A stretch of DNA of 55,002 bases from Paulinella micropora (Eukaryota > Cercozoa > Imbricatea > Euglyphida): positions 618,367 to 673,368 of the forward strand of contig BJOX01000113.1 of the NCBI GenBank assembly GCA_009731375.1. Direction: 5' to 3'. Below the pieces are notes generated by a model that worked only from the letters and a program-made list of their open reading frames with translations, did not search any database and was not told the origin of the DNA. Of the stretch, positions 1 through 27,251 are shown piece after piece (the stretch's first letter is position 1; the number at the start of each line of letters is the position of its first letter). Both the position numbers and the translations under genes were made by a program.

Positions 1-80
<80 letters not shown>

Positions 81-163
81 AGAGAGAATAGTGGAAGAAT
101 GTGAATATAATCTTTTTACTGTGTGTGTATTAGTGGACACCTCATGTCTCCCGAGGATGTGAG

Positions 164-208
<45 letters not shown>

Positions 209-384
209 AGAGAATAGTGGAAGAATGTGAATAAGATCTTTTTACTGTGTGTGTATTAGTGGACACCTCATGTCTCACAGTAAAAAGATCATATTCACAT
301 TCTTCCACTATTCTCTCTTCTCTCTCTGTGTGTGTGTGTGTGTGTGTGTATTAGTGGACACCTCATGTCTCCCGAGGATGTGAG

Positions 385-435
<51 letters not shown>

Positions 436-545
436 AGAATAGTGGAAGAATGTGAATATGATCTTTTTAGTGTGCGTGTGTATGATATTTTTACTGTGTG
501 TGTATTAGTGGACACCTCATGTCTCCCGAGGATGTGAGTCCAAGG
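1..545. repeat. (GA)n array with ~85-bp repeated segment, one copy inverted
   Basis: Long (GA)n tracts alternate with a segment that begins AATAGTGGAAGAATGTGAAT and continues through TTAGTGGACACCTCATGTC to GAGGATGTGAGTCC. Direct copies lie near 87-170, 213-275, 349-388 (partial) and 439-543. Around 277-317 part of the segment is inverted, so about 200-317 can fold into a hairpin with arms of roughly 45 nt. No coding content is visible. Confidence 0.8.
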
Positions 546-576
546 TTTTCTACTCGTTCGTCTGCCTTAGGTCACG

Positions 577-1022
577 CATGTATGTATGTTATGTGTTATG
601 TATGTATGTATGTGTGTGTGTGTATGTATGTATGTATGTATGTATGTTTATGTATGTATGTATGTATGTGTGTATGTATGTATGTATGTATGTATGTATG
701 TATGTATGCATTTATGTGTGTATGTATGTGTGTGTATGTGTGTATGTATGTATGTATGTATGTATGTATGTATGCATTTATGTGTGTATGTATGTGTGTG
801 TATGTGTGTATGTATGTATGTATGTATGTATGTATGTGTATGTATGTGCACGAATGTGTATGCATATGTATGCATTACTCTGAGATTTTCTCAACTCGTG
901 CGTCTACATACATACATACATACATACATACATACATACATACATACATACACATATATATAAATACATACATACATACATACATACATACATGCATACA
1001 TACATGCATACATCCATGCATA

Positions 1023-1057
<35 letters not shown>

Positions 1058-1180
1058 TGTGTTGTGTGTGTGTGGGGGGGGGGGGGGGGGGGGGGGGGGT
1101 TTGTTTGTTTGTTTGTCCGTTCGTTCGTTTGTTTGTTTGTTTGTTTGCTTGTTTGTTTGTTTGTTTGTTTGTTTGTTTTT
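577..1180. repeat. (TATG)n / (CATA)n / (TC)n / G-run / (GTTT)n microsatellite block
   Basis: Successive tetranucleotide, dinucleotide and mononucleotide repeats: (TATG)n to about 860, its complement (CATA)n at 907-1023, (TC)n, a G-run of about 25 at 1073-1099, then (GTTT)n. The long open frames here are microsatellite artefacts. The block directly precedes the first transporter exon I can place. Confidence 0.9.
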
Positions 1181-1188
1181 GTTGGCAG

Positions 1189-13650
<12,462 letters not shown>

Positions 13651-15630
13651 GCACAGCTCACATGCACTGGAGAACACACACTCACCTTGCCCTTTACCTT
13701 ACCCTTGCCCTTTCCCTTTAACAAAACCCAATACTTACTCATTCTTATGGCAAAGGGGTGAGCACGGTCACTCGTGGTCTGGTAAACCCATGTTAATAAA
13801 TAACGATTCTTGAAAGAAATAACATTTCTTGCTCACCGAAATACAGTTAAAATGTTTTGCTTATATATCAACATATAGTTTTCTCAACCACCGGCTATTA
13901 GTCAAGTTGTTTTAAATTGCAGTCTTAAGCTCGACGCCAGCTACATTGAATACCAAGGCAAAGTAAATGAATTGTGAGTCACCTCTGAATACTGCCTTTG
14001 GTATGCTTGGCATTAATACAACAAACCAGGCTTTGACTAAGTTAAAGAACATTACGGCTTCCCGGCTTGAGTCCTGTTTTTAATTTACGCACTGGCAAGC
14101 AGTGGACGTTCAGTTTCACATGATAAAATACTAGTGACAGATCATCTCATGTAACAGATCATATAGTATTACTGTGATCATACTGAGCCTTGCCACTCAG
14201 CTCATTATCTAGGGCGGAGGCTGAAAGCCGTACTTGTTCAAATACTATGATTCCTGGCAACGGAGGCTTGCATTTAGAATTTCAAGTTCCATTTAGAATA
14301 AATTTTTTCAAGCCCGCTAATATTGAATATTAATCAGTAATTCAAAACTTGATCGAATAATTCGCTGACTTTTCAAGTTGAAGTTGAAGAATTCAACTTG
14401 ACTTGTGGCGCCGGCGCCGGCCGGCGGCGCCGTATCATGAGTCAACTTGAAATTAAAACTATCTCCGCCACCGAGTTGAAATTTGGAGCCTCAGTGCGGC
14501 GGAAGTCAAGACGGTAGTAGTGGAAACTGAGCATGGCATTGAACTTTCAAGGCTTCCACTGCCAGATTTACTAGTGCCACCCGCCGATGTGTTTAACTGC
14601 GGCCTGTCGGAGCTTGTCTGAGCCCTGCTGCTATTAATGGAGTCGGACTCGGAATGATTCCAAAGTTGAACGGACTACTAGTACGGGCGGCAGGCGGCGC
14701 CGCCGCAAATCAGTCACGGTGGCGGCTTGACTCGAAAGTATTAATAAGCGCATTATTCGACTTGTTTTGAATTATACTGTGACAAAAACTTGATTCAAGT
14801 TACCCGGCGTCCTCTACTACGGCTGTTGAGTAGCCTCGGAGCCTACAGTCGGTCAGGAGATCATCGGATTCCGAAATTTGAATGCAGCTTTTCTTGGGCA
14901 GAGCATCAAAAAGTCCTCACTGGCAGCGGCGGAGGCTTGGCCACGAGCGTCGCACTGTCAGCTGAGCCTCAGGCTCGGCTCCCGAGTGAAGTCAAGTTTC
15001 AGTCAACAGCTGAGGTGACAACACGTCACCTAAGGCTGCAAACAGGCTCCGTCTTTTGACTCACGGTTGCAGTATTAAAGTATCATATAGTAAGTTTACC
15101 TGCTACTCGTAGGGTCACCGGAGTCACGGACCGTCTGTCACGGACCACCGGGTTGGTTTGAAATTTTGATCTAACGAATCATTTTTACATAACGTCGACT
15201 TTTAGACAGTGATCATTTCACCGTGATGGAACTTACTGGCAAGATAAGTTGAATTGTCGTTTCGTAGGGATCAGTAAAAGTGATACGATTGTGACCTTGC
15301 AAAATTACTTCGGTAGATGATAAAACCTTTACGTATTCCGAAGCATGAATGTTATCAAGTTTCAATTTGGAGACTTCTTTCTTCTTCCCAAACTCGTTTA
15401 TTTCTGAATTTCAGCTAGAGCATCTATGTTTGGCATATACGACACGATATGAAAAGTCAGGATTCGACAAGATAAAATGAACTTGAATATGATAGCTAAG
15501 ATAGTATTGAAAAAATTTGAAATAAAAAAAGCTAAGGTAGTATGTAAAAAAATTATTATTATTGTTTAAAAAAAAGAAAAGAAAAGAGTGGCAAGTATTC
15601 TATTAACACAGTGCTTGCGTAAAAAAAAAN
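13651..15630. other. Intergenic region, no gene recognised
   Basis: Mostly unique DNA downstream of the transporter stop. It has a GC-rich, self-complementary patch at about 14,405-14,435 (GCGCCGGCGCCGGCCGGCGG) and several TTCAAGTTGA words. An 89-codon open frame at 14,790 has no recognisable features and I do not call it. Confidence 0.6.
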
Positions 15631-15639
15631 NNNNNNNNN

Positions 15640-16600
<961 letters not shown>

Positions 16601-16779
16601 TACATGGTAAATCAAACATGCTTTCAATGAATTTATGGCTCTCAAAAGAATTCGTGGACGCATGGCATATATATGACGGCAATTACATACATTACATACA
16701 TTAGATGCATTAGATGCATGACATACATACATTACATTCATTAGATGCAGTGCATACTTACATACATACATCGTCGTTG

Positions 16780-17815
<1,036 letters not shown>

Positions 17816-17872
17816 GTTGTTGTTTGGCTTTCGATCCGCGTTCCGCGGGAACCACAGAGGAGCCGGGCTCAA

Positions 17873-18094
17873 AGTGTCATTTCACAAATAACCGTATCAG
17901 ACAGAGTGGGCCGGTAGTGACAATCAATTGAGTTCACTTGCAGAGTTTCTCTGCGCAAATAAAGAAGCGGGAACTGGAACTATTGTTCCCGCTCGAAAAT
18001 TTGAAGATTAGAACAACAATCCTGTCCCCCTCAGATTTGCATTTTTTGTTTTATACAAAAGTGCTTTTAGTTTGGGTTTTAGGAAAGGCAAGAA
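17873..18094 (+). repeat. Split direct repeat A1 of DIRS element
   Basis: Matches 24,172-24,387 almost base for base, from GTCATTTCACAAATAACC to AGGAAAGGCAAGAA, except for a 6-nt indel near 17,970 and scattered substitutions. The gag-like ATG follows within 5 nt of its end. Confidence 0.93.
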
Positions 18095-18098
18095 ATCC

Positions 18099-19337
18099 AT
18101 GTCAAGCGAGAATCCCAAGTGAGTCAAGAAGCCTTCAGCAAAGAAGAGACGCGCTGAGGAAGATGCTAGCGACTACTACCACGACTACCAAGGAGGAGGA
18201 GACCACAGTGCGGCTGGAGGCAGTGCGAGTGTGTCTGGCAGCTCTGCATCTACGACCAGCCATACCGCAGCGACAGGCGCCGGCGCCAGCAATGACCAAC
18301 CTCTCGGGAGCGCAGCCAACAGCAGCAGCAGCAGCAGCACTGGTAACACTCACGCACCGTCATCTGCATCATCATCATCGTCATTCATCGGCGGGGCTTT
18401 GGCACCGACATTACAACAACAACAAGACACACTACGAGCAGCGGGCCTGGGCAGTCTCGGGTGCCACATCAACACTTCTCCATCGAATCCCCCGAAGGCA
18501 CGCCCACTTACGAGCGACGACTTGGGAAAGGTGGTGCGGCTACTGCAAGCAGGGATCAACTCTACCTTCTTCGACCAGACCAACTGGCTATCCGAGCAAG
18601 TCAACGCCATGATCCACCAAGCGAAGCAAGAGACGGGGCAACGTGACGCCAAGCTCATCGAGAAGCCCGTGCACCGACGTTACTTCCAAGGTGGGAAGAT
18701 CATCATGGCGGTACTGGAGAGTAATGTGTACAAGAGTGAGCAAGAGCGGCTGACGGATGCAAGCGCAATGGCTACCGCACTGGCTACCCTGGCAATGGAC
18801 ATGGGTGGGCCGACGCCTCTCTCCGCGGAAGACGCAGAGCAAAAGTTCCTGCAGGCAGCAAAGCGGCTGCGGATCGCGGGGGACATCGCCGCCTACTGCG
18901 AACCTATCAGGGCACACACTTCGAAGAGCGCCGCGCACCCCTACGGCAGCCAAGGCAAGGGGTTGTGCCGCATATGCTACTCTCCGCAACACTGGGCCAA
19001 GGACTGCCCACAGCGAGGCAATTCCAACGGCGCGGCTACCGGCGACACCGCAGCACACCAGAGCACTGCGACGGTACCAACGCTGGCGTGGCAAGGCGTC
19101 CCTGGCTACACAGTCCCACCAACCTGGCCGCAGCCGCCAATTCAATACGCGATCCCGCCACATCAACCACAAAACCCGACAGGGTACATAACCGTCAGCT
19201 CAACAGTGCCCCCACCATACATACCATCTAGTGCTCGCATACATGTATCATGCACCCATTGCCACAAGCGAGGGCACACCGCAGAAAGCTGTTGGACCCT
19301 GAACCCACATCAACGCCCTCAGCGCACTACCAACTGA
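18099..19337 (+). pseudogene. DIRS element gag-like protein with zinc knuckles
   Basis: The likely start is ATG 18,099, which opens MSSENPK, but a TGA at 18,120 interrupts the same frame. The frame then runs open to 19,337. A Ser/Ala/Gly-rich N-terminus is followed by a helical middle and two retroviral-type CCHC zinc knuckles, CRICYSPQHWAKDC and CTHCHKRGHTAESC, which bind RNA in Gag proteins. Its place just inside A1 and before the RT supports a nucleocapsid-like role. The early stop could also be real with a downstream start, so whether this ORF alone is broken is uncertain. Confidence 0.75.
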
Positions 19338-19788
19338 ACACTCAATCACAACTCACGAACACACATACGTCTTGCACATCTGCACTAGCGATACTTGCAA
19401 ACGTCGTCGAGTTTGAGTCACATGCACCCGCAACAGAAAACAGGACATATGCATTAAATATATGTTAATCTTACTCTTCTTTATGTGTATTTCGAAATAT
19501 ATTATACGGTCGGACTCGCACGGCAACACGCAACCGGTTTAAATATGACTAGTCAAACAACGACGGCAACACGCCGGAAAGTAATGTAAAAGTGCAACGA
19601 ACAAGCCAAAGTTTAATACTGCATTACCACCTCTTTCCCCAACACCAACTCAGTCACCTTTTAGTATTGAAATCATTATCTCTTACTGTGACTGGCAGAC
19701 ACTCACGCCCAAAACTGGTCGGCAAGATCTCAGATTTTCTACCGAAAACGTTAACTGCGCCGAAATCAAAAATATTCAAAGACTATGC

Positions 19789-21482
19789 GGGGATCATGCA
19801 GTGCGTTTGGTGCAAAAAGACCGGACATCTAGCATACTTCTGTCCGTCGCGACAAACTATACCACAGGAGGAAATCCCATATGTGACTAAACTCCTACGA
19901 TCACCTACAATCGACGTCCAAAGCTATGCATCTTTCACTTTGGAGCAAAGCACATGAACGGCTCAAGACCTTGGGTGAAAATTTTAACAGTGGCAACCCA
20001 TGTGCTGACTCCAAGGACCCGGCACACGCTATCAAGGCAAAGCTCGGATACTGGAAAGCGCTTGGGACCGACCCCGTTGTACTGTCGTGGCTAGCGTATG
20101 GGGTCGAGCTGACATTCGAACGCACGCCGCCTGCCACAGATTTTGCAAATCATCCGTCATATTTTGAGCACCTGGCATTTGTCAACGAACAAATCAACGA
20201 TATGGTCGCGCGGGGGGACGCAGTGGAACTAAACGAAAATGACTGCATCATGATCGAACCACTACAAGTGCTCGCGGACCCGGCAGGGATTAAGAAAACA
20301 AAGCTCTGCGCCGACAAACGTTTCAGTAAGTCGTTCCAAGCAAAAGCTCCATTCACCATGGAGACTTTAGAAAAGGACATACAAATGGTACTGGACGGAG
20401 ACGCGGGCTTTCTACTCAATACCCCTTTCAATACAAAGCAGACCTTACTCGTCGTTCCGACACAACGGCAAGACGTACCAGAACACCACACTACTCTACG
20501 GCTTCTGCACAGCGCCATTCTGGTTTGGAAAGACGATGCGCGCGGTAGTGCGACTGCTACGAGCCTTGAACATACCTTGCATGCAATACGCTGACGACTT
20601 CCTGTTCGCAATCAAACTAGCCAGGATTCACGACGGCATACCGGCGTTCGTGAAGGCACTCTTCAGCCTCTTAGGCCTCCCCCTCTCGGAGAAGACGTGT
20701 TGGGAGCCGGCAGATGAAGTCCAATACTTGGGCTACATCATCAACAGCAAAGAAAGCTGGATCGGGGTACCGGAGGAAAAAAGGTTGAAGCTACTGCGCT
20801 CAATCCTCCAGCTACTAAGCGACGTTCACTCGGCTCACGGAGCGTCAGTCAAACAGCTACACTCGACTGCTGCTTCGATCATCGCGTTGAAACTGGCGCT
20901 TCAGAATGCAATGCTGTTCACGCGAGTCACGCTGGCAACAGTTTTGCACTGCAAGAGGATCGAACGGGATACCATTTGCACCTCAACAGGGTCGGAGCTC
21001 AGTGAAGAACTCCAATACTGGCTCCACATTTTGCGAGACCCACTGAAATGCAAACGAGCTATCTTCCAGGCACGGACGGACATCGAGCTGAGGCTCGACG
21101 CGGGGGGATTTGCAGTAGGTGGCCACGTACTAAATATGGACGTGACTGTACCATTGCCCACCGAACTCATCGGCACCTCTTCCACCCACAGAGAGCTCTG
21201 GCCAGCCACAGTGGTCCCACTACACTTCAGACACATTTTGAGTAATCGCAACACCGTGCTCACGGTCTTCGATTGAGCCAACGCTGTAATAGACTTACAG
21301 AAAGGCGGCTCACGAAAATGCCCACACCTCACGCAGTTATGCAAAATAATTGACGATGTATACACGCAGCGGCTCAACATCAAAAACAAACTCTGGGGAT
21401 GGGTGGAACGCTCACGTAACACAAGGGCAGACGCGAACTCAAAGGCACTGACTGCCGGCTTGACTAGCTTGACTGTCCACCC
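19789..21482 (+). pseudogene. DIRS reverse transcriptase-RNase H, frameshifted
   Basis: A third zinc knuckle (CVWCKKTGHLAYFC, about 19,800) precedes RT fingers and palm. The part starting near 19,926 contains the entry WLAYGVELTF and the PLQVLADPAGIKKTKLC/D segment. The frame then changes between about 20,395 and 20,470, after which APFWFGK and the catalytic YADD box (20,587-20,598) are read in another frame. RNase H follows from about 21,075 (DIELRLDAGGFAVGG, then STHRELW). A TGA at 21,274 interrupts it, while homology continues to about 21,482 (RNTRADANSKAL). These domains normally synthesise element DNA from RNA; this copy is dead. Confidence 0.85.
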
Positions 21483-21870
21483 GGATATCATAAAGGCAAT
21501 CACCTACCGATGGCACATAACGATCAGAGACGTGTGGGCACCGAACTTCGGGCAGATAGGACAGTCAATTCTTCTCGCACTGAAAGAACGCAAGCGAGTT
21601 GCGTTTGTGATACCCAAATGGCAGGGAAGACCTTGGTGGCCACAAGTGCTTGAACACGCGAGGGATTCATTCCCATTACCACCCGCGGCGTATACGCTAG
21701 CACCAACATGGCCCACACACCCGCTACATATACATAGACCTCAGTGGCACATGCTTGCAGTCTTATTTGATTTTGCTAATTAAATTTGTTTTCTTACTAC
21801 AGGCCACGTCGTACTTAACGACCTTGACATAGCAATATGGGCAAGCCAAGGCAAGAAAAGACAGTCAACG

Positions 21871-22776
21871 ATGGACGCATATGCATCCTCACGCAAGCAA
21901 TTCATCAATTGGTGTATCGTACACAACCGAATATGCTTTCCGGCCACAGCAGAGACGGTCGCTCACTACCTGAGACACATGTGTGAAAGCGGCTATGCAG
22001 AGAGTACAATCAAAGGGCACTTCGCCGCTATTAAGGCGCAGTACGCACTACTTCCCTACTGTGACCCCACCGATAGCACATTAGTGCAAATAGCAAAGGA
22101 AAGAGCAGTGGCAGAAGCCCCGCAGGGCAAGGAAGGCAAATACCCACTGTTGAGGGACGATTTACTCAAGATCCTCCAACTGCCTCTTAATGATTGGAGA
22201 GACAGCAGAAACAGCACCATGATTTTGCTGCAATGGATCTCTATGACACGAGTGGGCAATATCACTGCACTAAAGGTGGAGGATATATGGTTCCACACGA
22301 CTACAATAAACAACAGCCCATGTGAGTACATGGCGGCTGAGGCACCTCAAGAACGATAAAGGTGAGAAGCTAGTGTATGTCGGTCAAGGCACAGAAACAT
22401 TTGCGCTGTTAAATGGGTTCGAGCATACTTGCAGGCTATGAAGGATTTATTTCGCGGTTCACTCACAGACAGTTCGCCTCTCTTCTTCAAAATTGAGGGA
22501 AACAGTCTGGAGCACTTAAGTAGAAAAACACCGTCCAGTATTCTGAAAGAGAAAGTGGCACTCACCGGATTGGATCCAGCTATCTACGCGTCACATTCTA
22601 ATAGAATCGGCTCGGCTACAGAGGCGGCAAGATTGGGAATGAAACTATACGCAATCAGGAGGCAAGGATTGTGGTCATATTAAAGTACATGTGTGTTCAA
22701 ATATGTGCGCGACATCAGCTTAGAAAACAAACTGGCCATTACGAGCGTCTTGCGGGCAGGAGTCAAAATCGCTTAG
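21871..22776 (+). pseudogene. DIRS tyrosine recombinase, frameshifted
   Basis: The first 155 codons are open, with a SAM-like N-terminal region (YASSRKQFINWC) and the first catalytic arginine in MTRVGNITALK. The frame is lost at about 22,335, where RLRHLKNDKGEKL continues in a second frame. It shifts again at about 22,440 to reach the SHSNRIGSATEAA box (His..Arg). A TAA at 22,681 cuts the frame just before FKYVRD, whose tyrosine (22,702-22,704) is the likely nucleophile. This family of recombinase inserts DIRS-type circles without target-site duplication. Confidence 0.85.
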
Positions 22777-22924
22777 ATACTCCTTGGTTCTCATAAGAAA
22801 TATGCTAAAATACAATCTACACCACCGTTCGACGATGGTGTATGCTATGGTTTATCAGATAAGTAACTGACGCTCGCTTACTAGAATGCGATTTAACTTA
22901 CGAAATACACTTACTGAACCGTTA

Positions 22925-23425
22925 TTAGCGTATCGTTTCGTATCGTATCGTATCGTATCGTATCATATCGTATCGTATCGTATCGTATCGTATCGTATCG
23001 TATCCTATCATATCCTATCGTATCGTATCGTCGTATCGTATCGTATCGTACCGTATCGTATCGTATCGTATCGTATCGTCTCGTCTCGTCTCGTCTCGTC
23101 TCGTATTGTATCGTATTGTATCGTATCGTATCATATCGTATCATATCGTATCGTATCGTATCGTATCGTATCGTATCGTATCATATCGTATCATATCGTA
23201 TCGTATCGTATCGTCTCGTCTTGTATCGTATCGTATCGTATCGTATCGTATCATATCGTATCGTATCGTATCATATCGTATCGTATCGTATCGTATCGTA
23301 TCGTAGCGTAGCGTATCGTAGCGTATCGTAGCGTATCGTATCGTATCGTATCGTATCGTATCATATTGTATCGTATCGTACCGTATCGTATCGTATGTAT
23401 CGTATCGTACCGTATCGTATCGTAA
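22925..23425. repeat. (GTATC)n pentanucleotide satellite inside the DIRS element
   Basis: About 100 units of GTATC with variants CATATC, GTCTC and GTAGC. It lies between the recombinase and repeat B1 and is therefore an internal expansion. The remaining 23,426-24,092 is AT-rich, unique and without recognised genes. Confidence 0.95.
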
Positions 23426-24092
23426 TGTTAGTCAAGAGAAATGAAGTATTTAACTGAGATATCCAATGATAAACTCATGTCACGTAATGACATGACTACA
23501 GTAACAAGTCCTCGTAATAGCACTCAATATCGGTCACATAACAATATAGTTCGTCATAATATATACAGACATGCAGACGTAATATATGCAGTGAACAGAG
23601 CAATCTTACAGAAATAGATTCCAGAATAGCCTAACGTGTACAGTACGACGGCACCAGGGTTTAATAAGAAATCTAATGCTAAAATGCATACTAATGTTTG
23701 CATACAGGAAAAAGGACAAACGGTACGAACGCGCAGAATACAGGCATAAAAACGAAGATACATTGATAATCAGATTTGTTATCCGTCTATAATTGCTGTT
23801 TTAGTTTCGGGGCATTACACACGTTGCAAAGCTACTTATTCACAATTTAGGATCTTATCGTGGACAGAAAGAATGTATCATGGACTATGCCAAAGCACAA
23901 GCAAAAATAATATTTTTCAGCAGCAAACAGCTCGATGAGTCTTTTCCTAATTTCTAGTCAGCCTAAAAAATTTCCAGTTGAACCCAAAAATGCAATTTTT
24001 GAGGGAATATAGGCAATTTGTCTGCATTTCTTCCAGGCCTGGCAGGGGAAAATGGCATTGCCAAATTTTTTTTTCCAGAGAGGTCTTTTCGC

Positions 24093-24172
24093 GACCTAGG
24101 AGAGAGGGGGGAGAGCTCATGGGATGTATGGTATGTTGTGAAATGAAATTTTTGCAAGCTTGCGCAGCAAAA
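24093..24172 (+). repeat. Split direct repeat B1 of DIRS element
   Basis: Starts GACCTAGGAGAGAGGGG and ends TTGCGCAGCAAAA. About 96% identical to 24,583-24,662 and abuts A2. Confidence 0.92.
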
Positions 24173-24387
24173 GCGTCATTTCACAAATAACCATATCAGA
24201 CAAAGTGGGCCGGTAGTGACAATCAATTGAGTTCACTTGCAGAGTTTCTCTGCGCAAATAAAGAAGCGGAAACTATTGTTCCCGCTCGAAAATTTGAAGA
24301 TTAGAACAACAATCCTGTCCCCCTCAGATTTGCATTTTTTGTTTTATACAAAAGTGCTTTTAGTTTGGGTTTTAGGAAAGGCAAGAA
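24172..24387 (+). repeat. Split direct repeat A2 of DIRS element
   Basis: Second copy of A1, ending AGGAAAGGCAAGAA at 24,387. It lies between B1 and B2, as expected for the PAT/Ngaro layout. Confidence 0.93.
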
Positions 24388-24582
24388 CCCCCACCCACCC
24401 ACCCATTTACATGTCTTCTCGTTTGGGGGTGGTGAGTGAGGGATGAGAAATTATACACATTTACACACATCCACACTTATCTCACACAATTTTGCACATA
24501 ATGCTTCTCATCTCATGCACAATCACGCATATTCCATGCACAATATCTTGCACAATCTAGGTCTTTGTGCTTAAACACACAA

Positions 24583-24662
24583 GACCTAGGAGAGAGGGGA
24601 GAGAGCTCATGGGATGTATAGTATGTTGTGAAATGAAGTTTTTGCAAGCTTGCGCAGCAAAA
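24583..24662 (+). repeat. Split direct repeat B2, right end of DIRS element
   Basis: Second copy of B1. The host sequence resumes at about 24,663 with no recognised gene up to the palindromic satellite at 24,985. Confidence 0.92.
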
Positions 24663-24984
24663 CCTACCTTTTTGCCCGCTGCGCTTCATAACGTGATGGG
24701 ATACCAGCTGAACACAGATATTCCAACAGGATTTAAAAACTATTACGGAACCACGTAACAAACACAACTTTTGGTGAAATGGTATGGAAGGTAAAGAGGT
24801 CGCAGGACGGCATGACATGAGATGAGAAAAATAAATCTAGGGGGATAGTAAGAGGGAGAGGCTCAATCTTGAACATATTATGCCAATAATTACTAAAAAG
24901 AAAAATAGCGTGAACACACCTGGAAAGCTGTGCAGCAAGATTTGAACCACAATGTTAATCATCACACACTACGATACCTGATAG

Positions 24985-25650
24985 GTTCAATGCATGCATT
25001 GAAACATTTTTAATGCATGCATTGAACTTTTTTCAATGCATGCATTGAAGATTTTTTCAATGCATGCATTAACTTTCAATGCATGCATTGAAACAATGAT
25101 ATATAATTTTTCAATGCATGCATCAGATTTTTTGAATGCATTCATTGAAATTTCAATGCATGCATCCTTGTTGGCAATGCATGCATTTAAAATCAGCCTT
25201 GTCAGACTAGTCAACACGCTGGGGGTTTAATAAAATACCGGAGTCCAGAGTCAACGATTTTAATGCATGGATTGAAAAACTTTCAATGCATACATTGAAA
25301 AAGATTCAATGCATGCATTGAAAGTTTAATGCACCATGCATTGAAATTTCAACACATGCATTGAAAACAATTAAATGCATGCATTGAAAGTTCAATGTAT
25401 CATGCATTGAAATTTCAACTCATACATTGAAAACAATTCAATGCATGTATTGAAATTTCAATGCATCATGCATTGAAACCTCAATGCATGCATTGAAATT
25501 TCAATGCATCATGCATTGAGATTTCAATGCATGCATTGAATTATTTTCAATGCATGCAGTGAAATATCAATGCACGTGTCCAATGCATGCATTGAGATTT
25601 CAATGCAAATGCATTGAAATTTCAATGCATGCATCGAATAAACACTTTAA
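24985..25650. repeat. Palindromic TGCATGCA satellite (TTTCAATGCATGCATTGAAA)
   Basis: More than 20 copies of the 20-nt palindrome TTTCAATGCATGCATTGAAA or close variants, spaced by 5-25 nt. One variant has the core TGCATCATGCA. Every unit can form a hairpin or cruciform. A second cluster lies at 27,405-27,810. Confidence 0.92.
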
Positions 25651-25762
25651 TGCCGGCAGTATGCAGACAGAATTCAAAGTAAATTACTTCATCACTAGCA
25701 TACAGATTTTTTTAATGTTACCATTCTGATTTTTAGAAGGCCATCATTTGCTTTTTTTATTA

Positions 25763-27216
25763 TTATTTCTTATTCTTGTTTTGTAGTTTTGGTGTTGTAT
25801 TTGATTTCCAATCATTATCCCAATCCACCACCTTTTCGCTAGGCCTTCTACTTCGTTTTCCAAGTCTTTCTTCTGGCTGTCCTTTTGGTATCTCTTCATA
25901 ATACCACTTTTCTCTTTCCTTTTTTTTCTTACTTTGCTCTTTACTAACTATGTTATGTGCTTGACTTTTTGCTGCCCCTTTTGCTTCCACTCTTGCTTGA
26001 CCTTTTCCTTTAGTACTTTGCGCTGGCCTCCTTGCGCACCTAATGAAGTCATCTACATACTCCCTTGACATTATGTGGCGGTGCAACTTCTGAAAATCTG
26101 TAATTTCTGAATAAACTAACCTACTAACTATCCCTAACTCTGTGCTTGTCTCTGTGCTCTCTACCCTTCAGCGAGTTACTGTTTCCCCCCAGCCAGCTGC
26201 CTAACTGTTTAACCCCTACCACAAGCTCGTTCTCTCCAAGAAACTCACCTGGTGCACCAGTAACCGTGCTCATGAACTTGCCGTCATCCATGATGTGCAG
26301 TTCCAGCGGGGGGTGCACGTCAGTAACTGCATTGATGAGGTGACACTAATAACACAAATAATTCAGCAACATGGACTATGGCAAGGATAGCAACTATCGC
26401 TGCCAACAAACTAACACAAATCTTTCTGACCCGGAGGTGCAAGATATGGAAAGCCCTGGTCTATGTCTGTACATAATAAAACCCGCTCTGCTCATGAAGT
26501 CAAAAGTCCTCCTATGTCCCTGCGGGCGCCTACACTCATCTGCAATGCAAACATTCCTGACTTGGGTATTATTGCGAATGTATTCTAGAACAACGACTTT
26601 CTCGCTGGCTGTCCACCCTGTCCAGAACAAGTAAATGGTGACCAATCCGTGCCAACGATAACATTGGAAGTACAGTTTCAGCCTGGCAAGGTCCTGCACT
26701 TGCGTGTTCCATAAAATTTGAGGATCTGATGTGTCCACAAGTCCCGATACTGACTAGCAGCCCTTAGTTTGCGTGCATTTCCGATCCGTAGTCTTCACTG
26801 TTCTCTAAAATCGCTTTGCTCTAGTCCCGCCACTTTTGCAAACCCAAACACCATGGCTGCTACTAAAACATGCCCTCGACCCTATGTCCAAAAACATGCT
26901 CTTCTTTCTATCAGCAAGTGGCACACTGTCCAATACAGCCAGCACCCCCTGGAGAATCAAAGTTCCCTCCACGCCTCGCGGGGAAACTTGAATCTTATCT
27001 ATACTATGCCTAAAAGTTTTTATCACAGCTGCAACTTCTTTCGTTTTCCAGTCATTAGGGTTAGGACAGAGTAGTAAAGTTGAACTCTCTGTGCCACAGG
27101 AGTGACAATTCAACAGCGTAAAGCTGTTCGCCTGTCGACAAGCACTTTTAGTGCAAGTCCATCGCGGCAGCGTTCGCATGACTGCTCGCTTCGCCTAGTC
27201 ACAGAGACAGAACAGG

Positions 27217-27251
<35 letters not shown>

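Larger units (their letters stand above)
17873..24662 (+). mobile_element. DIRS-order (Ngaro/PAT-like) tyrosine-recombinase retrotransposon, inactive
   Basis: Gene order is gag-like zinc-knuckle ORF, reverse transcriptase, RNase H, tyrosine recombinase. The ends are split direct repeats: A1 17,873-18,094; B1 24,093-24,172; A2 24,172-24,387; B2 24,583-24,662. This A1-ORFs-B1-A2-B2 design is characteristic of PAT/Ngaro-type elements, which integrate as circular DNA through their recombinase. A1 and A2 differ by a 6-nt deletion and a few substitutions, so the copy is not brand-new. Several frameshifts and stops in RT, RNase H and recombinase show it cannot now mobilise itself. A (GTATC)n array has grown between the recombinase and B1. 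Confidence 0.9.

Noticed and set aside
14790-15059. 89-codon open frame in unique intergenic DNA
   Set aside because: No start context, splice partner or recognisable motif; it is expected by chance in this GC range.
18231-18233. GTG as the start of the DIRS gag-like protein
   Set aside because: The same frame extends upstream with protein-like sequence to ATG 18,099 immediately after repeat A1, interrupted by a single TGA; a nuclear gene would not use GTG.
24985-25650. CRISPR array
   Set aside because: Spaced palindromes look similar at first, but spacers are short, variable in length and themselves repeat pieces; no cas genes and the genome is eukaryotic.
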